Below, in pieces: positions 8,593-19,755 of a stretch of 64,000 nucleotides of DNA; positions within the stretch are counted from its first letter, which is position 1, and each line of letters begins with the position of its first letter. The notes under the pieces were generated by a model that made no database searches, was not told where the DNA came from, and saw only the letters and a list, made by a program, of their open reading frames with translations. A program made the position numbers and the translations under genes. This stretch comes from Chloracidobacterium sp. CP2_5A. GTDB lineage: Bacteria > Acidobacteriota > Blastocatellia > Chloracidobacteriales > Chloracidobacteriaceae. The DNA lies in contig NKPT01000006.1 of NCBI GenBank assembly GCA_002254845.1, positions 41,119-105,118 on the forward strand, written 5' to 3'.

Positions 8593-9066
8593 GTGGAAAG
8601 CATTGCCCGATTGCTTCCAGATATCGTTAAGTTTGCCGATGGGCAGGATGACATCCTCCAGGCAGCCTGTGGCGCCGCCTGGACGCTGGCGGTAGGCGAG
8701 GCCACGCGCCAGGTCAGCCGGGTTGTCCGCCTTGCCGACCGGACGCTGACGGTGGCGGCGCGGGACGCCCGGTGGAAGCGCCAGCTCGAAGCCCTCGCGC
8801 CCCAGATCATCTTTCAGCTCAACAGCGTTTTGCGGCAGCCGCTGGTGCTTCGCATTCACATCATTGTGGACGAAAAGCTCGTCGGGCTGGCGCGGCGTCA
8901 GGAAAAGCCCGCGCCGCCTCCGGCCGCCGCGCTGCCGGAGGAGCTGATCGCAAGCGCGGGCGCGATCGCCGACGAGGCGCTGCGCGCGCAATTCCTGCGC
9001 CTCGTCGCGGCTTGTCTTGCCCGCGACCGCGCGGGCGACGGCCGCGCTCCGGCGCCGCCCGGCTAG
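8593..9066 (+). CDS. DUF721/DciA-like protein
   Basis: Residues 10-100 fit the DUF721 (DciA) pattern: an N-terminal helix, then a strand pattern LADRTLTVAARDARWKRQL followed by a helix and a second strand (RPLVLRIHIIV). DciA proteins help load the replicative helicase DnaB in bacteria lacking DnaC/DnaI. The C-terminal third is Ala/Pro/Arg-rich and ends PAPPG. The GTG start at 8593 is favoured by GGAGG at 8581, eight nucleotides upstream. It lies 37 nt after the methyltransferase gene. The family assignment is from pattern recognition. Confidence 0.7.
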   Translation: MESIARLLPDIVKFADGQDDILQAACGAAWTLAVGEATRQVSRVVRLADRTLTVAARDARWKRQLEALAPQIIFQLNSVLRQPLVLRIHIIVDEKLVGLARRQEKPAPPPAAALPEELIASAGAIADEALRAQFLRLVAACLARDRAGDGRAPAPPG

Positions 9067-9209
9067 GCGGCTGACGCCGGCTACGGCATTGGCTGGCGCG
9101 CCAGCGGCTCGACACAGTAAAGTGGCGCCGTATATCCGCGCGCGCTTCGGCTTTTCGCCGCTCGGCTCTTCGGCGCTTTTGTCTTCAGCGGCAAGGTTTT
9201 CATCCGCCC

Positions 9210-10577
9210 ATGTTCGTTTGCGCTGTTTGTCACTATGCGCTTGATGATGACCTGCGCATCGCGGCCTCGGCGATGTCGCGCCTCTCGCGCGACTTACTGC
9301 ACTTCAACTTGCCCCACTGGGACGAGCGGGAGGGCGTCTGCCGCGATTGTCTAGAGCGCTTCACTCATGCGCGGGCGCGGGTTGGTCTTTACCTGTCGCC
9401 AACCAGCAGCCCGTCGCTATCGAGATTCAAAATTTTACCGACCCCGCTCCGGCTCGGCGCGAGTCCGCGCTACACTGGGCGCGGCGTCACAATCGCCTTC
9501 CTGGATTCCGGCTTCTATCCGCACCCGGATATTACTCAGCCGGTCAATCGCATTCTGCACTATCACAACGTTCTGACGCGCCGAACTGACCCGGCGGAGC
9601 TATCCGCGCCGGATGATTCCAGTTGGCATGGGCTGATGACGTCAGTGGTGGCGGCAGGCAACGGCTTTTTATCCAAGGGGCTGTATCGTGGCATCGCTTC
9701 CAGCGCTAGGCTGGCGCTGGTCAAGGTCGGCACGACGCGCCGCATTTACCACGACGACATTCGGCGCGGTCTGGACTGGGTGTATCGTAACCGCGAGCGG
9801 TTTGGCATTCGCATCGTTAACATTTCGTGCGGCGGCGACTATGAGGCTTCTTACTTGACGGATGCGCTCTCGCAATCGGCTGAGCGGCTGGTCAGGGCCG
9901 GCGTGGTGGTGGTGGCGGCCAGCGGCAATGCCGGCCACCAAGCCGAGCACCCGGTGCTCCCCCCCGCCAGCGCCCCGTCCGTCATCGCCGTCGGCGGCTT
10001 TGATGACAAAAACACGCTCGATCCCAACGAACACGACGTATATCAGTCAAGCTATGGCGTAACGCCCGACGGTCTCCAGAAACCGGAGGTCATCGCGCCC
10101 AGCATCTGGATTGCCGCCCCCATTCTGCCGGGCACGCCAACCGCGCAGCAGGCGGCGCTTTACGAGGAGCTCACCCGCGCTCACGATGGCGACCTCAAGG
10201 CGCTGCTCGCGCAGCACGCCGGAATTGACGCCGAGCTGGACGCCGCGGCCCACCTTGAGCCATATCAGTTGCGCCTGCTTGTCGAAGGCAAAATGCGGAA
10301 CGAAAAAGTCATCTCCGGTCACTACAAGCACGTGGACGGCACATCGTTCGCCGCGCCAATCGTGTCGTCCATCGTGGCGCAAATGCTGGAAGTCAATCCG
10401 CGCCTCACGCCGCAGCAAGTCAAGCGCATCCTGATCCGCACGGCGCGCCGCCTGCCCAACATTGAGCCTGACCGCCAGGGATGGGGCGTCGTCAACGCGC
10501 GCCAGGCCGTGGCGGCCGCGCTCAATGGCGGCGACGCCCTGCTATCAGGGAATCACCTCGACCTCAACCGGCTGTGA
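9210..10577 (+). CDS. Subtilisin-like (S8) serine peptidase with N-terminal zinc-ribbon-like CxxC pairs
   Basis: The S8 catalytic triad is complete and ordered: Asp99 (AFLDSG), His140 (SSWHGLMTS) and Ser379 (GTSFAAP), with the oxyanion-region AASGN motif between. There is no signal peptide; instead the protein opens with CAVC (Cys4, Cys7) and CRDC (Cys44, Cys47), which could bind zinc. This points to an intracellular protease, unlike most secreted subtilases. About 60 residues (GTPTAQQAALYEE and onward) are inserted before the Ser motif. The last 33 bp overlap tail-to-tail with the lipoprotein gene on the other strand. Target and regulation are not evident. Confidence 0.9.
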   Translation: MFVCAVCHYALDDDLRIAASAMSRLSRDLLHFNLPHWDEREGVCRDCLERFTHARARVGLYLSPTSSPSLSRFKILPTPLRLGASPRYTGRGVTIAFLDSGFYPHPDITQPVNRILHYHNVLTRRTDPAELSAPDDSSWHGLMTSVVAAGNGFLSKGLYRGIASSARLALVKVGTTRRIYHDDIRRGLDWVYRNRERFGIRIVNISCGGDYEASYLTDALSQSAERLVRAGVVVVAASGNAGHQAEHPVLPPASAPSVIAVGGFDDKNTLDPNEHDVYQSSYGVTPDGLQKPEVIAPSIWIAAPILPGTPTAQQAALYEELTRAHDGDLKALLAQHAGIDAELDAAAHLEPYQLRLLVEGKMRNEKVISGHYKHVDGTSFAAPIVSSIVAQMLEVNPRLTPQQVKRILIRTARRLPNIEPDRQGWGVVNARQAVAAALNGGDALLSGNHLDLNRL

Positions 10578-11639
10578 CGGCCGGCTCTCGTTGCCAAACA
10601 CATCCACCGCCGTGACGAAATAGCGATAGGTCTTGCCGCCAACGCCGGTTCGATCCTGGAAGGTCGTCCGCTGAATGGGCGTTGGCGTGAGCTTGATGGG
10701 CGCGGCGCCTGTTCCGCGCTCGCTACGGTAAACGATATAGCCGCTGACATCAGGCTCGGGGTTGGATGGAAAGAACAGGTTAACCAGCCCAGCCGCCGAA
10801 GCGCCCGTAACATTGGCGGGGGCTGACGGCGGGAAGGTATCCGCCGGGCGAACTCGCAGCGGCGCGGAGGCGCGACTTTCGATTGGCTCGCCGCGCGCGA
10901 GGCTGACCGCTCGGATAACGTATTCGTATTCCTCGCCAAAGGCGAAGTCCGTGTCGGCAAAGGCTGGCGAGGTCAGGGGCGCGCTGTTTCGGCGGGACTC
11001 CAGCGTTCCATCCGTCCGTCGCCGATACACGTTGAACCGCGTATCCGCCGCCGGCGATCCGTCAAGGCTTCGCGCTGGCGGTCGCCACGCCAGCCGAATG
11101 GCGTCTTGGGTCACTTCCGCGCGGGCGTCGCTAGGGGCGTCGGCGACGCCGACAAACGGGTAGGCCACGACGTAGCTCGATAGCGGCGACGGCCGCCCGA
11201 ACGCGTCCATCAGCCGGACAGCGTATCGAATTCGCTTTTCCCGCCAACTCGCGTCCCGCGGGTCAAACGAATCGGCGTAGGTCGGCGCGGCGGCTAGCTC
11301 CGAGCTGCCGACCGAGCCGATCAGCCGCGCCTCGCGCAGAAAAACGTCTTCCGGCAGGGCGAGCGGCGCGTCGCGCGGCTCGACCCGGCGGAAGACATCG
11401 GCGCGCGCCGCGCGCGCGATTGTGGCGAAGCGCAGAACAATCTGGTCGCCATACTGGGTGGCGGCAAGGTCGCTGGCCGCCGCCAAGGTAAAGCGCGGCG
11501 GCGGCACGGGCGGCCCGACTTTGGCGCAGCCGAAGCCGACGACAACCGCCGCCAGCGCGCCCCACGCCCAGCCCAGCCGCCAGCGCCGCGTCGCCCGCGG
11601 CGCAGCGCGGCTAGAGGATGTACTTGCTAAGGTCTTCAT
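10545..11639 (-). CDS. Putative lipoprotein with fibronectin type III repeats
   Basis: Starting at ATG 11639 gives 364 aa: an Arg-rich n-region, a hydrophobic stretch ([13 protein letters not shown]) ending in a possible lipobox Cys, then PPVPPP and two beta-sandwich repeats. The second is a clear FN3-like unit ([11 protein letters not shown] ... [21 protein letters not shown]). An envelope-anchored adhesive or scaffolding role is plausible. The lipobox (VGFG before Cys) is not canonical, so lipidation is a guess. The start lies inside the 3' end of hslU (29-nt overlap, same strand), so the two genes are probably co-transcribed. The frame is open further upstream to 11735, but that part reads as hslU shadow. 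Confidence 0.75.
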   Translation of the reverse strand: MKTLASTSSSRAAPRATRRWRLGWAWGALAAVVVGFGCAKVGPPVPPPRFTLAAASDLAATQYGDQIVLRFATIARAARADVFRRVEPRDAPLALPEDVFLREARLIGSVGSSELAAAPTYADSFDPRDASWREKRIRYAVRLMDAFGRPSPLSSYVVAYPFVGVADAPSDARAEVTQDAIRLAWRPPARSLDGSPAADTRFNVYRRRTDGTLESRRNSAPLTSPAFADTDFAFGEEYEYVIRAVSLARGEPIESRASAPLRVRPADTFPPSAPANVTGASAAGLVNLFFPSNPEPDVSGYIVYRSERGTGAAPIKLTPTPIQRTTFQDRTGVGGKTYRYFVTAVDVFGNESRPSQPVEVEVIP

Positions 11640-12996
11640 CCTGCACGATGTCGGCCAGCACCTTGCGGACATACGCCGCATCCACCCGAAAATGCTTCTC
11701 TTCCATATCCGGCGCGGCGAACGAGACCTCGTCAAGGACTTTCTCCATCACCGTGTGCAGCCGGCGCGCGCCAATGTTCTCGGTGTTCTGGTTGACCGTG
11801 AAGGCGAAATCGGCGACCGCCTCGATGGCGTCGTCGGTGATTTCAAGCGCGATGCCTTCGGTGTCGAGCAGGGCGACGTACTGCCGAATGAGCGAGTTGC
11901 GCGGCTCGGTCAAAATGCGCTTGAAGTCTTCCTTGGTGAGCGGATCAAGGTTGACGCGAATGGGAAAGCGCCCCTGTAGCTCGGGTATGAGATCGGAAGG
12001 CTTGGAAACGTGGAACGCGCCGGCGGCAATGAACAGAATGTGATCGGTGCGCACCATGCCGTAGCGGGTGTTGACCGTCGTTCCCTCAATGATGGGGAGA
12101 ATGTCGCGCTGAACGCCCTCGCGGGACACGTCCGGGCCGGCGCTGGTTTCGCGCCCGGCGATTTTGTCAATTTCATCCAGAAAGACAATGCCGGTTTCCT
12201 CGACGCGCTCAATCGCCAGCCGAGCGACCTGGTCCATGTCCACCAGTTTCTGCTCTTCCTCTTGGGTGAGATACTCGATAGCCTCGCCGACGGACATTTT
12301 GCGCAGCTTGGTGCGCGCGCCCGGAAAAATGCCGGGGAGCATGTCGCGGAGGTTGATATCCATCTCCTCGATGCCCTGGGGCGTGATAATCTCAATCCCT
12401 GACGGAAAGCCGCGCTCCTTGACTTCAATTTCAACAATCCGGTTGTCGAGCTTGCCCTCGCGCAACTGCTGGCGGAGCTTCTCGCGCGTGCGCTGAAAGG
12501 CGGCTTCATCTTCGGGCAGAATGGACTCGCCCTCGCGGCGCGTCGGCAACAGCAGATCAAGCAGGCGCTCCTCGGCGTTTTGGCGCGCTTTTTCCTCGAC
12601 TTCGGCGATTTTTTCCTCGCGCACAAGGTCAATGCCGATGTCCACCAAGTCACGGACAATGGATTCCACATCGCGCCCGACGTAGCCAACCTCGGTGAAC
12701 TTCGAGGCTTCGACCTTGAGAAAGGGCGAGTTGGCCAAGCGCGCCAAGCGGCGAGCGATTTCGGTTTTCCCGACGCCGGTCGAGCCAATCATGATGATGT
12801 TTTTGGGCATGACATCCTGCGCCAGGTCGGGCGGCAGCTTCTGTCGGCGCACGCGGTTGCGCAGGGCAATTGCCACGGCGCGCTTCGCCGCCGCCTGACC
12901 AACCACATGCTTGTCGAGTTCCTGAACGATTTGACGGGGCGTGAGGTCGTCGAGTTGCGGCGTGTCTTCGACGGTGCCGGGAAGGTAGATGACCAT
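11611..12996 (-). CDS. hslU: ATP-dependent protease ATPase subunit HslU
   Basis: This AAA+ unfoldase normally partners the HslV peptidase. The 461-aa product has the HslU N-terminus [17 protein letters not shown], Walker A GSTGVGKT (71-78), the GYVGRD pore motif, the inserted I-domain, Walker [11 protein letters not shown], sensor GRFPIRV and the C-terminal DEDLSKYIL tail that activates HslV. ATG 12996 matches family starts; no strong Shine-Dalgarno is visible. A good promoter lies 90 bp upstream. No hslV is present on either side, whereas hslV normally sits immediately upstream. The intact C-terminal tail implies that an HslV partner exists elsewhere. Confidence 0.95.
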   Translation of the reverse strand: MVIYLPGTVEDTPQLDDLTPRQIVQELDKHVVGQAAAKRAVAIALRNRVRRQKLPPDLAQDVMPKNIIMIGSTGVGKTEIARRLARLANSPFLKVEASKFTEVGYVGRDVESIVRDLVDIGIDLVREEKIAEVEEKARQNAEERLLDLLLPTRREGESILPEDEAAFQRTREKLRQQLREGKLDNRIVEIEVKERGFPSGIEIITPQGIEEMDINLRDMLPGIFPGARTKLRKMSVGEAIEYLTQEEEQKLVDMDQVARLAIERVEETGIVFLDEIDKIAGRETSAGPDVSREGVQRDILPIIEGTTVNTRYGMVRTDHILFIAAGAFHVSKPSDLIPELQGRFPIRVNLDPLTKEDFKRILTEPRNSLIRQYVALLDTEGIALEITDDAIEAVADFAFTVNQNTENIGARRLHTVMEKVLDEVSFAAPDMEEKHFRVDAAYVRKVLADIVQDEDLSKYIL

Positions 12997-13346
12997 GTGA
13001 GGTAGTGACGGGGATAACTCGGTGTGAGGAATGCGACGTTCCCGCCGTGGCGGCAGCGGCGCAGGCAAGTGAGCCGCCTGCGTGCACATAATCCGATTGC
13101 CCCGGCTTGTCAACGGACAGATGGCGAGCCTGGCCGGCGCGGCGGCGCGCTAAAAGAAAGGGCTTTGGCGCGGGCTTGACCCGCGCTCGACAGTCCAACG
13201 CATAAGGAAGCCTGTCGGAAGCGCGATGCCCAAGGGTTGGCGCGGCGCCGCTAGGATAACGCAAGAACGCATTCGACTGGGCGACTGACGCGCCTCAGCC
13301 CGGGGACGACGGCTGGCCCTTGTTGAAAAAGCGACCTGACGAAAAT
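12997..13346. other. Divergent intergenic region between hslU and the cytosine methyltransferase
   Basis: These 350 bp hold the hslU promoter (13085-13113). For the plus-strand gene only a weak TTGACC (13176) to CATAAG (13201) pair with a long 19-bp spacer is seen. No hslV fragment or small ORF of convincing composition is present. Confidence 0.5.
13085..13113 (-). promoter_or_regulatory. Sigma70-like promoter of hslU
   Basis: On the minus strand a perfect TTGACA (13113-13108) is followed after 17 bp by TATGTG (13090-13085). Initiation near 13078 would give a leader of about 80 nt before the hslU ATG at 12996. No CIRCE-type heat-shock dyad is seen beside it. Confidence 0.6.
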
Positions 13347-14474
13347 ATGCCTTGGAAAGACCAAATGCGGAAAGCGATAAGCCTGTTTTCCGGCGCGGGC
13401 GGCATGGACATCGGCATCAAAGACGCCGGCTTTGAGATTTTGGCCGAGATTGAGCTTGACGAGCATTGCTGCGCAACGCTCGCGGCGAACGCTCGGCGAC
13501 AACAAAGCGCTACCCGCATCATCCGCGCGGATGTTAGAGCGATTGATCCCAGCGCGCTCCTGAAAGAAGTCAATCTCGAAGAGGGCCAGTTAGACCTTCT
13601 CTTTGGAGGGCCGCCCTGCCAGCCTTTTTCTCTGGCTGGAAAGCAGCTCGGCTTGCGCGATGAGAGAGGGTGGCTGATTTTTGAAATGGTCCGATTTGCG
13701 GAAGCCCTGCGCCCCGAGGTCATTCTGATCGAGCAAGTGAAAGGGCTGCTTTCCTCAAGAGGCGGCGAGCATCGGCGCGGAGAGGTTTTCGAAAAGCTTC
13801 TAAGGGAGCTTCGGGCGATTGACTACGCTCCAAAGTGGCAAGTGATGCTAGCCGCCGATTATGGCGTTCCGCAGATGAGAGAGCGGCTCTTCATTGTCGC
13901 GACCCGCGGGCGCAATGACTTCCGTTTTCCTGAGAGAACTCACGCGCCTTTGGAGGAGCGCGGCGGGCTCTTCGGCTATGAGCCTTATGTTGAAGTTGGC
14001 AAAGTCATCGCGGGACTAGGCAAGCCGACCCCTAAGATTCCAGGCGAAACGCTTGACGACCAAGACAACAACCATGTGGATGTCACGCCGGAAAGGGATC
14101 GGGAGAGAATCGCCCGCGTGCCGGAAGGGTCCTATCTTTCAGCGCAAACTCACCTTGGAGAAGAGCTTCGACGAGGCTTGTCGCCGAAGGACACGACAAA
14201 GTACCTGCGCCTGCATCGCGAGCGCCCCGCCAACACGCTGCGCTGCGGGGAAATCTTCTACCATCCGACGGAAAACAGATATCTCACGCCGCGCGAGTAC
14301 ATGCGGATTCACGGATACCCGGATGACTATGTCCTGCGCGGGCCGATACGGTCCCGGACAGGCGCGGTGAAAAATCTCGACCAACATCGGCAAGTCGCCA
14401 ATTCCGTGCCTCCGCCGCTGGCCCGTATTCTGGGAACGCAAATCAGGAGGCTCTTGGACGATCGAGACCGCTAG
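13347..14474 (+). CDS. DNA (cytosine-5-)-methyltransferase, orphan
   Basis: All main C5-MTase motifs are visible: motif I LFSGAGGMDIG, motif IV GGPPCQPFS with the catalytic Cys (Cys91 from this start), a motif VI variant IEQVKGL (Gln-Val in place of the usual ENV), motif VIII QMRERLF and motif X QVANSVPPPLA. The enzyme adds methyl to C5 of cytosine in a specific DNA site set by the variable region between motifs VIII and IX. Possible starts are TTG 13320, ATG 13347 and ATG 13365; the last has GGAAAG just upstream and gives the usual MRKAISLFSG start. Composition is less GC-rich than its neighbours. No endonuclease or Vsr gene is adjacent, so it looks solitary or recently acquired. Confidence 0.92.
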   Translation: MPWKDQMRKAISLFSGAGGMDIGIKDAGFEILAEIELDEHCCATLAANARRQQSATRIIRADVRAIDPSALLKEVNLEEGQLDLLFGGPPCQPFSLAGKQLGLRDERGWLIFEMVRFAEALRPEVILIEQVKGLLSSRGGEHRRGEVFEKLLRELRAIDYAPKWQVMLAADYGVPQMRERLFIVATRGRNDFRFPERTHAPLEERGGLFGYEPYVEVGKVIAGLGKPTPKIPGETLDDQDNNHVDVTPERDRERIARVPEGSYLSAQTHLGEELRRGLSPKDTTKYLRLHRERPANTLRCGEIFYHPTENRYLTPREYMRIHGYPDDYVLRGPIRSRTGAVKNLDQHRQVANSVPPPLARILGTQIRRLLDDRDR

Positions 14475-14568
14475 GACCGCCGCGCGGCGCTTATGTCGCT
14501 CCGGTTGCCGAGGAACGCCGCATCCCGCCCGGGACGGCGCCCGGCATCGCGACGGACGCCGCGCGCGC

Positions 14569-15921
14569 TCACCCAATCCGCCGCCACAGCAACCACAGCA
14601 GAGCGAGACAGACCGCGAGCGCGCTCATCGTCAGCGCCAGGTCAAGCCAGCGATCCTGCCGCTGAGCGCGGGCGCGCGCTTCGGCATAGGGAATCCGCGT
14701 AAACGACACCATTGTGTAAAGCGGCAAAAAGCGGTCGCCGAGAACGCCGGAGAGCGCGTATTCCAGCCGCCGCCGCAGGAGAAACCACGGCGACGCCACC
14801 TTGGCGCGCATCTCCAGGTAGTTTTCATAGGCCAGCTCGGCTAGCGCGTCAGTATTGACCTTGCGCTGCCGCTGGTAATCGAGAAACGCCGCGGCCGTAT
14901 CGCCGTTATGCCGCCGGAGACACGCATCTAAAACGAAGCAGTCCTCAAACGAGGCGTTCATGCCCTGCCCGTAAAACGGCACGACCGCATGCGCCGCGTC
15001 ACCCACCAAGACGACCCGTCCAGCGTATTGCCAGGGGAAACAGCGAATCGTCACCATGGCGCCAGTCGGATTACGCTTGAAATCCTCCAGCAGCGTCGGC
15101 ATCAGCGGCGTGACATCCGGGAAGCGCCGGTCGAAGAAGTCGCGGATGGCGTCGTCCTCGGTCAGTTGCGCGAAGCTTTCCGCGCCTTCATAAGCCAAAA
15201 ACAGCGTGCAGGTAAACGAGCCGTCCAAGTTCGGCAGCGCGATGAGCATGAAATCCTGGCGCGGCCAAATGTGCAGGTAGTTCTTTGCGAGCGCGTGCGA
15301 TCCGTCTGGCAGCGCCGGGATGGTCAGCTCCTTATAGCCGTGCGGTAAAAAGGACTGCGAATAGTCATAGCGCCCGGCGCGCTGGAGCGCCTGGCGAATC
15401 GAGGAAAAGGACCCGTCCGCGCCCACCACCGTCTGGGCGCTAACCTGTCGCGTCACTCGCGCTTGCGCATCCTCGATATCCAGCGTCATCGCGGACAGGT
15501 TCAGCCCGACGCAGCGCGAGGAGAAATGAATTTCCAGATTTGGACAGCCGGCGGCGGCGTCCAGCAGGGCGCAGTTCAGCTGGTGACGCGAGATGGAAAA
15601 GATGGTTTCCTCGGCCGAGCGCCCGTAGGGTTGAAAAGTCAGGTCCCCCTGTGGGCTGTGGATCATGCGCCCGCGCATCGGAATCGCCAGGGGGCGAATG
15701 ACCTGCGCCAGCCCGATGGCTTCGAGAGCGTGCAGCCCGCGCGTCGAAAGCGCTAGGTTGATGGAGCGCCCGCGCGGAACGGAGGTCGCTCGCATGTCCG
15801 GGTTGCGCTCGTAGAGCGTGACGCGGCTCCCCTGCCGGGCAAGGTAGAGCGCCGCGAGCGTCCCGGCCAGCCCAGCGCCACAAACCGTGAAGCTTGGCCC
15901 AGCCATCAGATCGCTAGACAT
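14569..15921 (-). CDS. kmo: Kynurenine 3-monooxygenase
   Basis: This FAD-dependent aromatic hydroxylase converts L-kynurenine to 3-hydroxykynurenine using NADPH and O2, on the tryptophan-to-quinolinate (NAD) route. Seen are the FAD dinucleotide-binding start FTVCGAGLAGTLAALYLARQG, the KMO-typical RGRSINLALSTRG segment, the GADG motif and the second FAD motif VVLVGDAAHAVVPFYGQGMN. The C-terminus ends in a single hydrophobic helix (LALTMSALAVCLALLWLLW), as in membrane-associated KMOs. Length (450 aa) is normal. No kynureninase or 3-HAO gene is adjacent. It implies aerobic or microaerobic metabolism. Confidence 0.92.
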   Translation of the reverse strand: MSSDLMAGPSFTVCGAGLAGTLAALYLARQGSRVTLYERNPDMRATSVPRGRSINLALSTRGLHALEAIGLAQVIRPLAIPMRGRMIHSPQGDLTFQPYGRSAEETIFSISRHQLNCALLDAAAGCPNLEIHFSSRCVGLNLSAMTLDIEDAQARVTRQVSAQTVVGADGSFSSIRQALQRAGRYDYSQSFLPHGYKELTIPALPDGSHALAKNYLHIWPRQDFMLIALPNLDGSFTCTLFLAYEGAESFAQLTEDDAIRDFFDRRFPDVTPLMPTLLEDFKRNPTGAMVTIRCFPWQYAGRVVLVGDAAHAVVPFYGQGMNASFEDCFVLDACLRRHNGDTAAAFLDYQRQRKVNTDALAELAYENYLEMRAKVASPWFLLRRRLEYALSGVLGDRFLPLYTMVSFTRIPYAEARARAQRQDRWLDLALTMSALAVCLALLWLLWRRIG

Positions 15922-15948
15922 ATCGCCATGCTGTCCCTACAAAGGCGT

Positions 15949-15977
15949 TTGACAAACCTGGCATCGTCTCCAACAAT
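15949..15977 (+). promoter_or_regulatory. Sigma70-like promoter of the kinase-FGE gene
   Basis: A perfect TTGACA (15949-15954), a 17-bp spacer and AACAAT (15972-15977) lie 70 bp before the ATG at 16048. The region is shared with the divergent kmo gene. Confidence 0.5.
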
Positions 15978-16047
15978 CTCCCTGCCTGCAACTTGATTTC
16001 CAGCCGCGTCTAGCGACAGCCCAGGTGGAGAATAACGACAAACCGCG

Positions 16048-18054
<2,007 letters not shown>

Positions 18055-18906
18055 GCCCGCTTTCAGAGCTGCCTTTCCAGCGATGACTTCGGCGCGGCGG
18101 CGGCTTGCCAGGCCTTGCCAGGCGCGGTCGAGGCTGGCTTACAGGCAAGGCGAACTCGCATCGGCGCTTCGCGCCAACTTGTTTTCCGCCCCGCCCATCG
18201 CCGCCGAGCTTGAAAAGCGAGGCTCGGCGCGCCGCCAGTTCCCAGATGTCCGCCTGGGCGCCGGCGTCATCCGCCAGGAACCGAGCGCGCCTGAGAGGAG
18301 CCGCCCGATGGTCGCGACCGCCGCGCCGCTGGGCGGCAACGCCATCGAAAAACTCATCGGTCGCCTGGTCAACTCCTGCGCGCTGGAATCCAAAGCCGAC
18401 GGCCGGCTGCCGCCAAGGACGGTAGCGCTGCAGACTGCGCGTCCGGGCTTTTTCCGGAAGCCCGCCCGACAGGTCAGGCTGACGCCGGTTGATGCTCGGC
18501 GGCCCGGCGTTTACGATTGGTCATACGGGACGGCGGCGATTCGGGTCAGCGCGGCGCTCAACAACTTGCGCGAGCGGGACGCGACGGAGGGGCTGAGCCT
18601 GCCGTATGGGAGGGAGCCCCGCCTGAAGGAAGCGATGTGTGGCGTCTGCCGCCGCGCGCGCTTTTGCGCGCGCCCTTTTGAAGGAGATTCCGGCGCGGGA
18701 GCGGCCACAGGACATCCCGCCGAGCGACAGCTGGATGATGTGTTGGCTGATGAGATTCGGGACGACCTCGCCAAGCGCCTTAGGGACAAGCGTCATCAGG
18801 AGACAGGCGGGCAACGCCTTGACTGCCACGCGGCCCTGGAGAGTCTGGGCAGGGGTCGCCTGAATCGCCGCCCCCGCCTCTCGCCTGCCGCGCGCGCCGC
18901 GATGTC
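18055..18906. other. 850-bp stretch with no convincing gene; possible decayed coding sequence
   Basis: Between the kinase and truA all frames hold only Arg/Ala/Pro-rich open stretches typical of shadow ORFs in GC-rich DNA. The best candidates are a plus-strand frame from ATG 18308 (about 203 codons, running past the truA start) and a minus-strand frame at 18829-18521 (102 codons, GC-rich third positions, ending in Arg-rich sequence). Neither shows a family motif or a good ribosome-binding site. Fragments that look protein-like occur in different frames, as expected for an old, frameshifted gene. No RNA gene or hairpin terminator is recognised. Confidence 0.4.
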
Positions 18907-19683
18907 ATGCCGCGACTAAAGCTCACGATTGAGTATGACGGGACGAATTATGCCGGCTGGCAAACGCAGTCCAACGCCCGCAGCATACAGGCGGCGCTGT
19001 CCGAGGCGTTCATCCCGCTCATTGGCCGTCCGGCGCAGCTCCACGGCGCGGGGCGAACGGACGCGGGCGTTCACGCCCTTGGCCAAGTCGCGCACGCGGA
19101 TGTCGCCGAGTCGCGCTCGACCGACACTTGGCGCGACGCTCTCAACGCGCATTTGCCGCCTGACATTCGCGCGCGGCAAGTGGAGGTTGTCGGCGCGGAT
19201 TTTCATGCCCGTCGGTCGGCGCGGGCAAAGCTTTATCACTACGCCTTCTGGCGTGGCCGCGTCGAAAGCCCGCGCTGGCGGCGCTACAGCCTGACCGTTC
19301 CGGCAACGCTAGATTGGGACGCCATGCGCGAAGCCGCGCAGCATTTCGTCGGTCGTCATGACTTCGCGGCGTTCACTGTGGCCGACCGCGCGACGCTGAC
19401 CACGATCCGAACGATTTATCGCGCGACTTGGCATTCGTCGGCCGCGGAGGGCGATCCCGACCAGCGCCATCCGCTTTGCCCGCCAGAGCTCATTGCCGTC
19501 GCTTTCTATGGCGACGGCTTTTTGCGCTACCAAGCGCGTCGCATGGCGGGCGCGCTACTGGCGGTCGGTCGGCGGAAAATGCCGCCGGAAGCCATTCGAG
19601 AACTGCTTTGCGGCACAAAGCAGTTTGCGCCTATCGTGACCGCGCCCCCCCAGGGCTTGACGCTCATGCGCGTGGATTACTAG
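18907..19683 (+). CDS. truA: tRNA pseudouridine(38-40) synthase TruA
   Basis: TruA isomerises U38-U40 in the anticodon arm of many tRNAs. The 258-aa product starts with the family pattern LKLTIEYDGTNYAGWQ and has the catalytic motif GAGRTDAGVHA (Asp52), then a second half with FHARRSARAKLYHY and the FLRYQARRMAGALLAVG motif. The length is normal. It begins a plus-strand run with uppS (48-nt gap) and a TPR membrane protein. Confidence 0.96.
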   Translation: MPRLKLTIEYDGTNYAGWQTQSNARSIQAALSEAFIPLIGRPAQLHGAGRTDAGVHALGQVAHADVAESRSTDTWRDALNAHLPPDIRARQVEVVGADFHARRSARAKLYHYAFWRGRVESPRWRRYSLTVPATLDWDAMREAAQHFVGRHDFAAFTVADRATLTTIRTIYRATWHSSAAEGDPDQRHPLCPPELIAVAFYGDGFLRYQARRMAGALLAVGRRKMPPEAIRELLCGTKQFAPIVTAPPQGLTLMRVDY

Positions 19684-19755
19684 TATCGGCGCAACCGCAC
19701 TCCACTCGCGCCGGCGCTGATCGCCGCGATCTTGGCTTGGTTACGTGAAGTTGGC

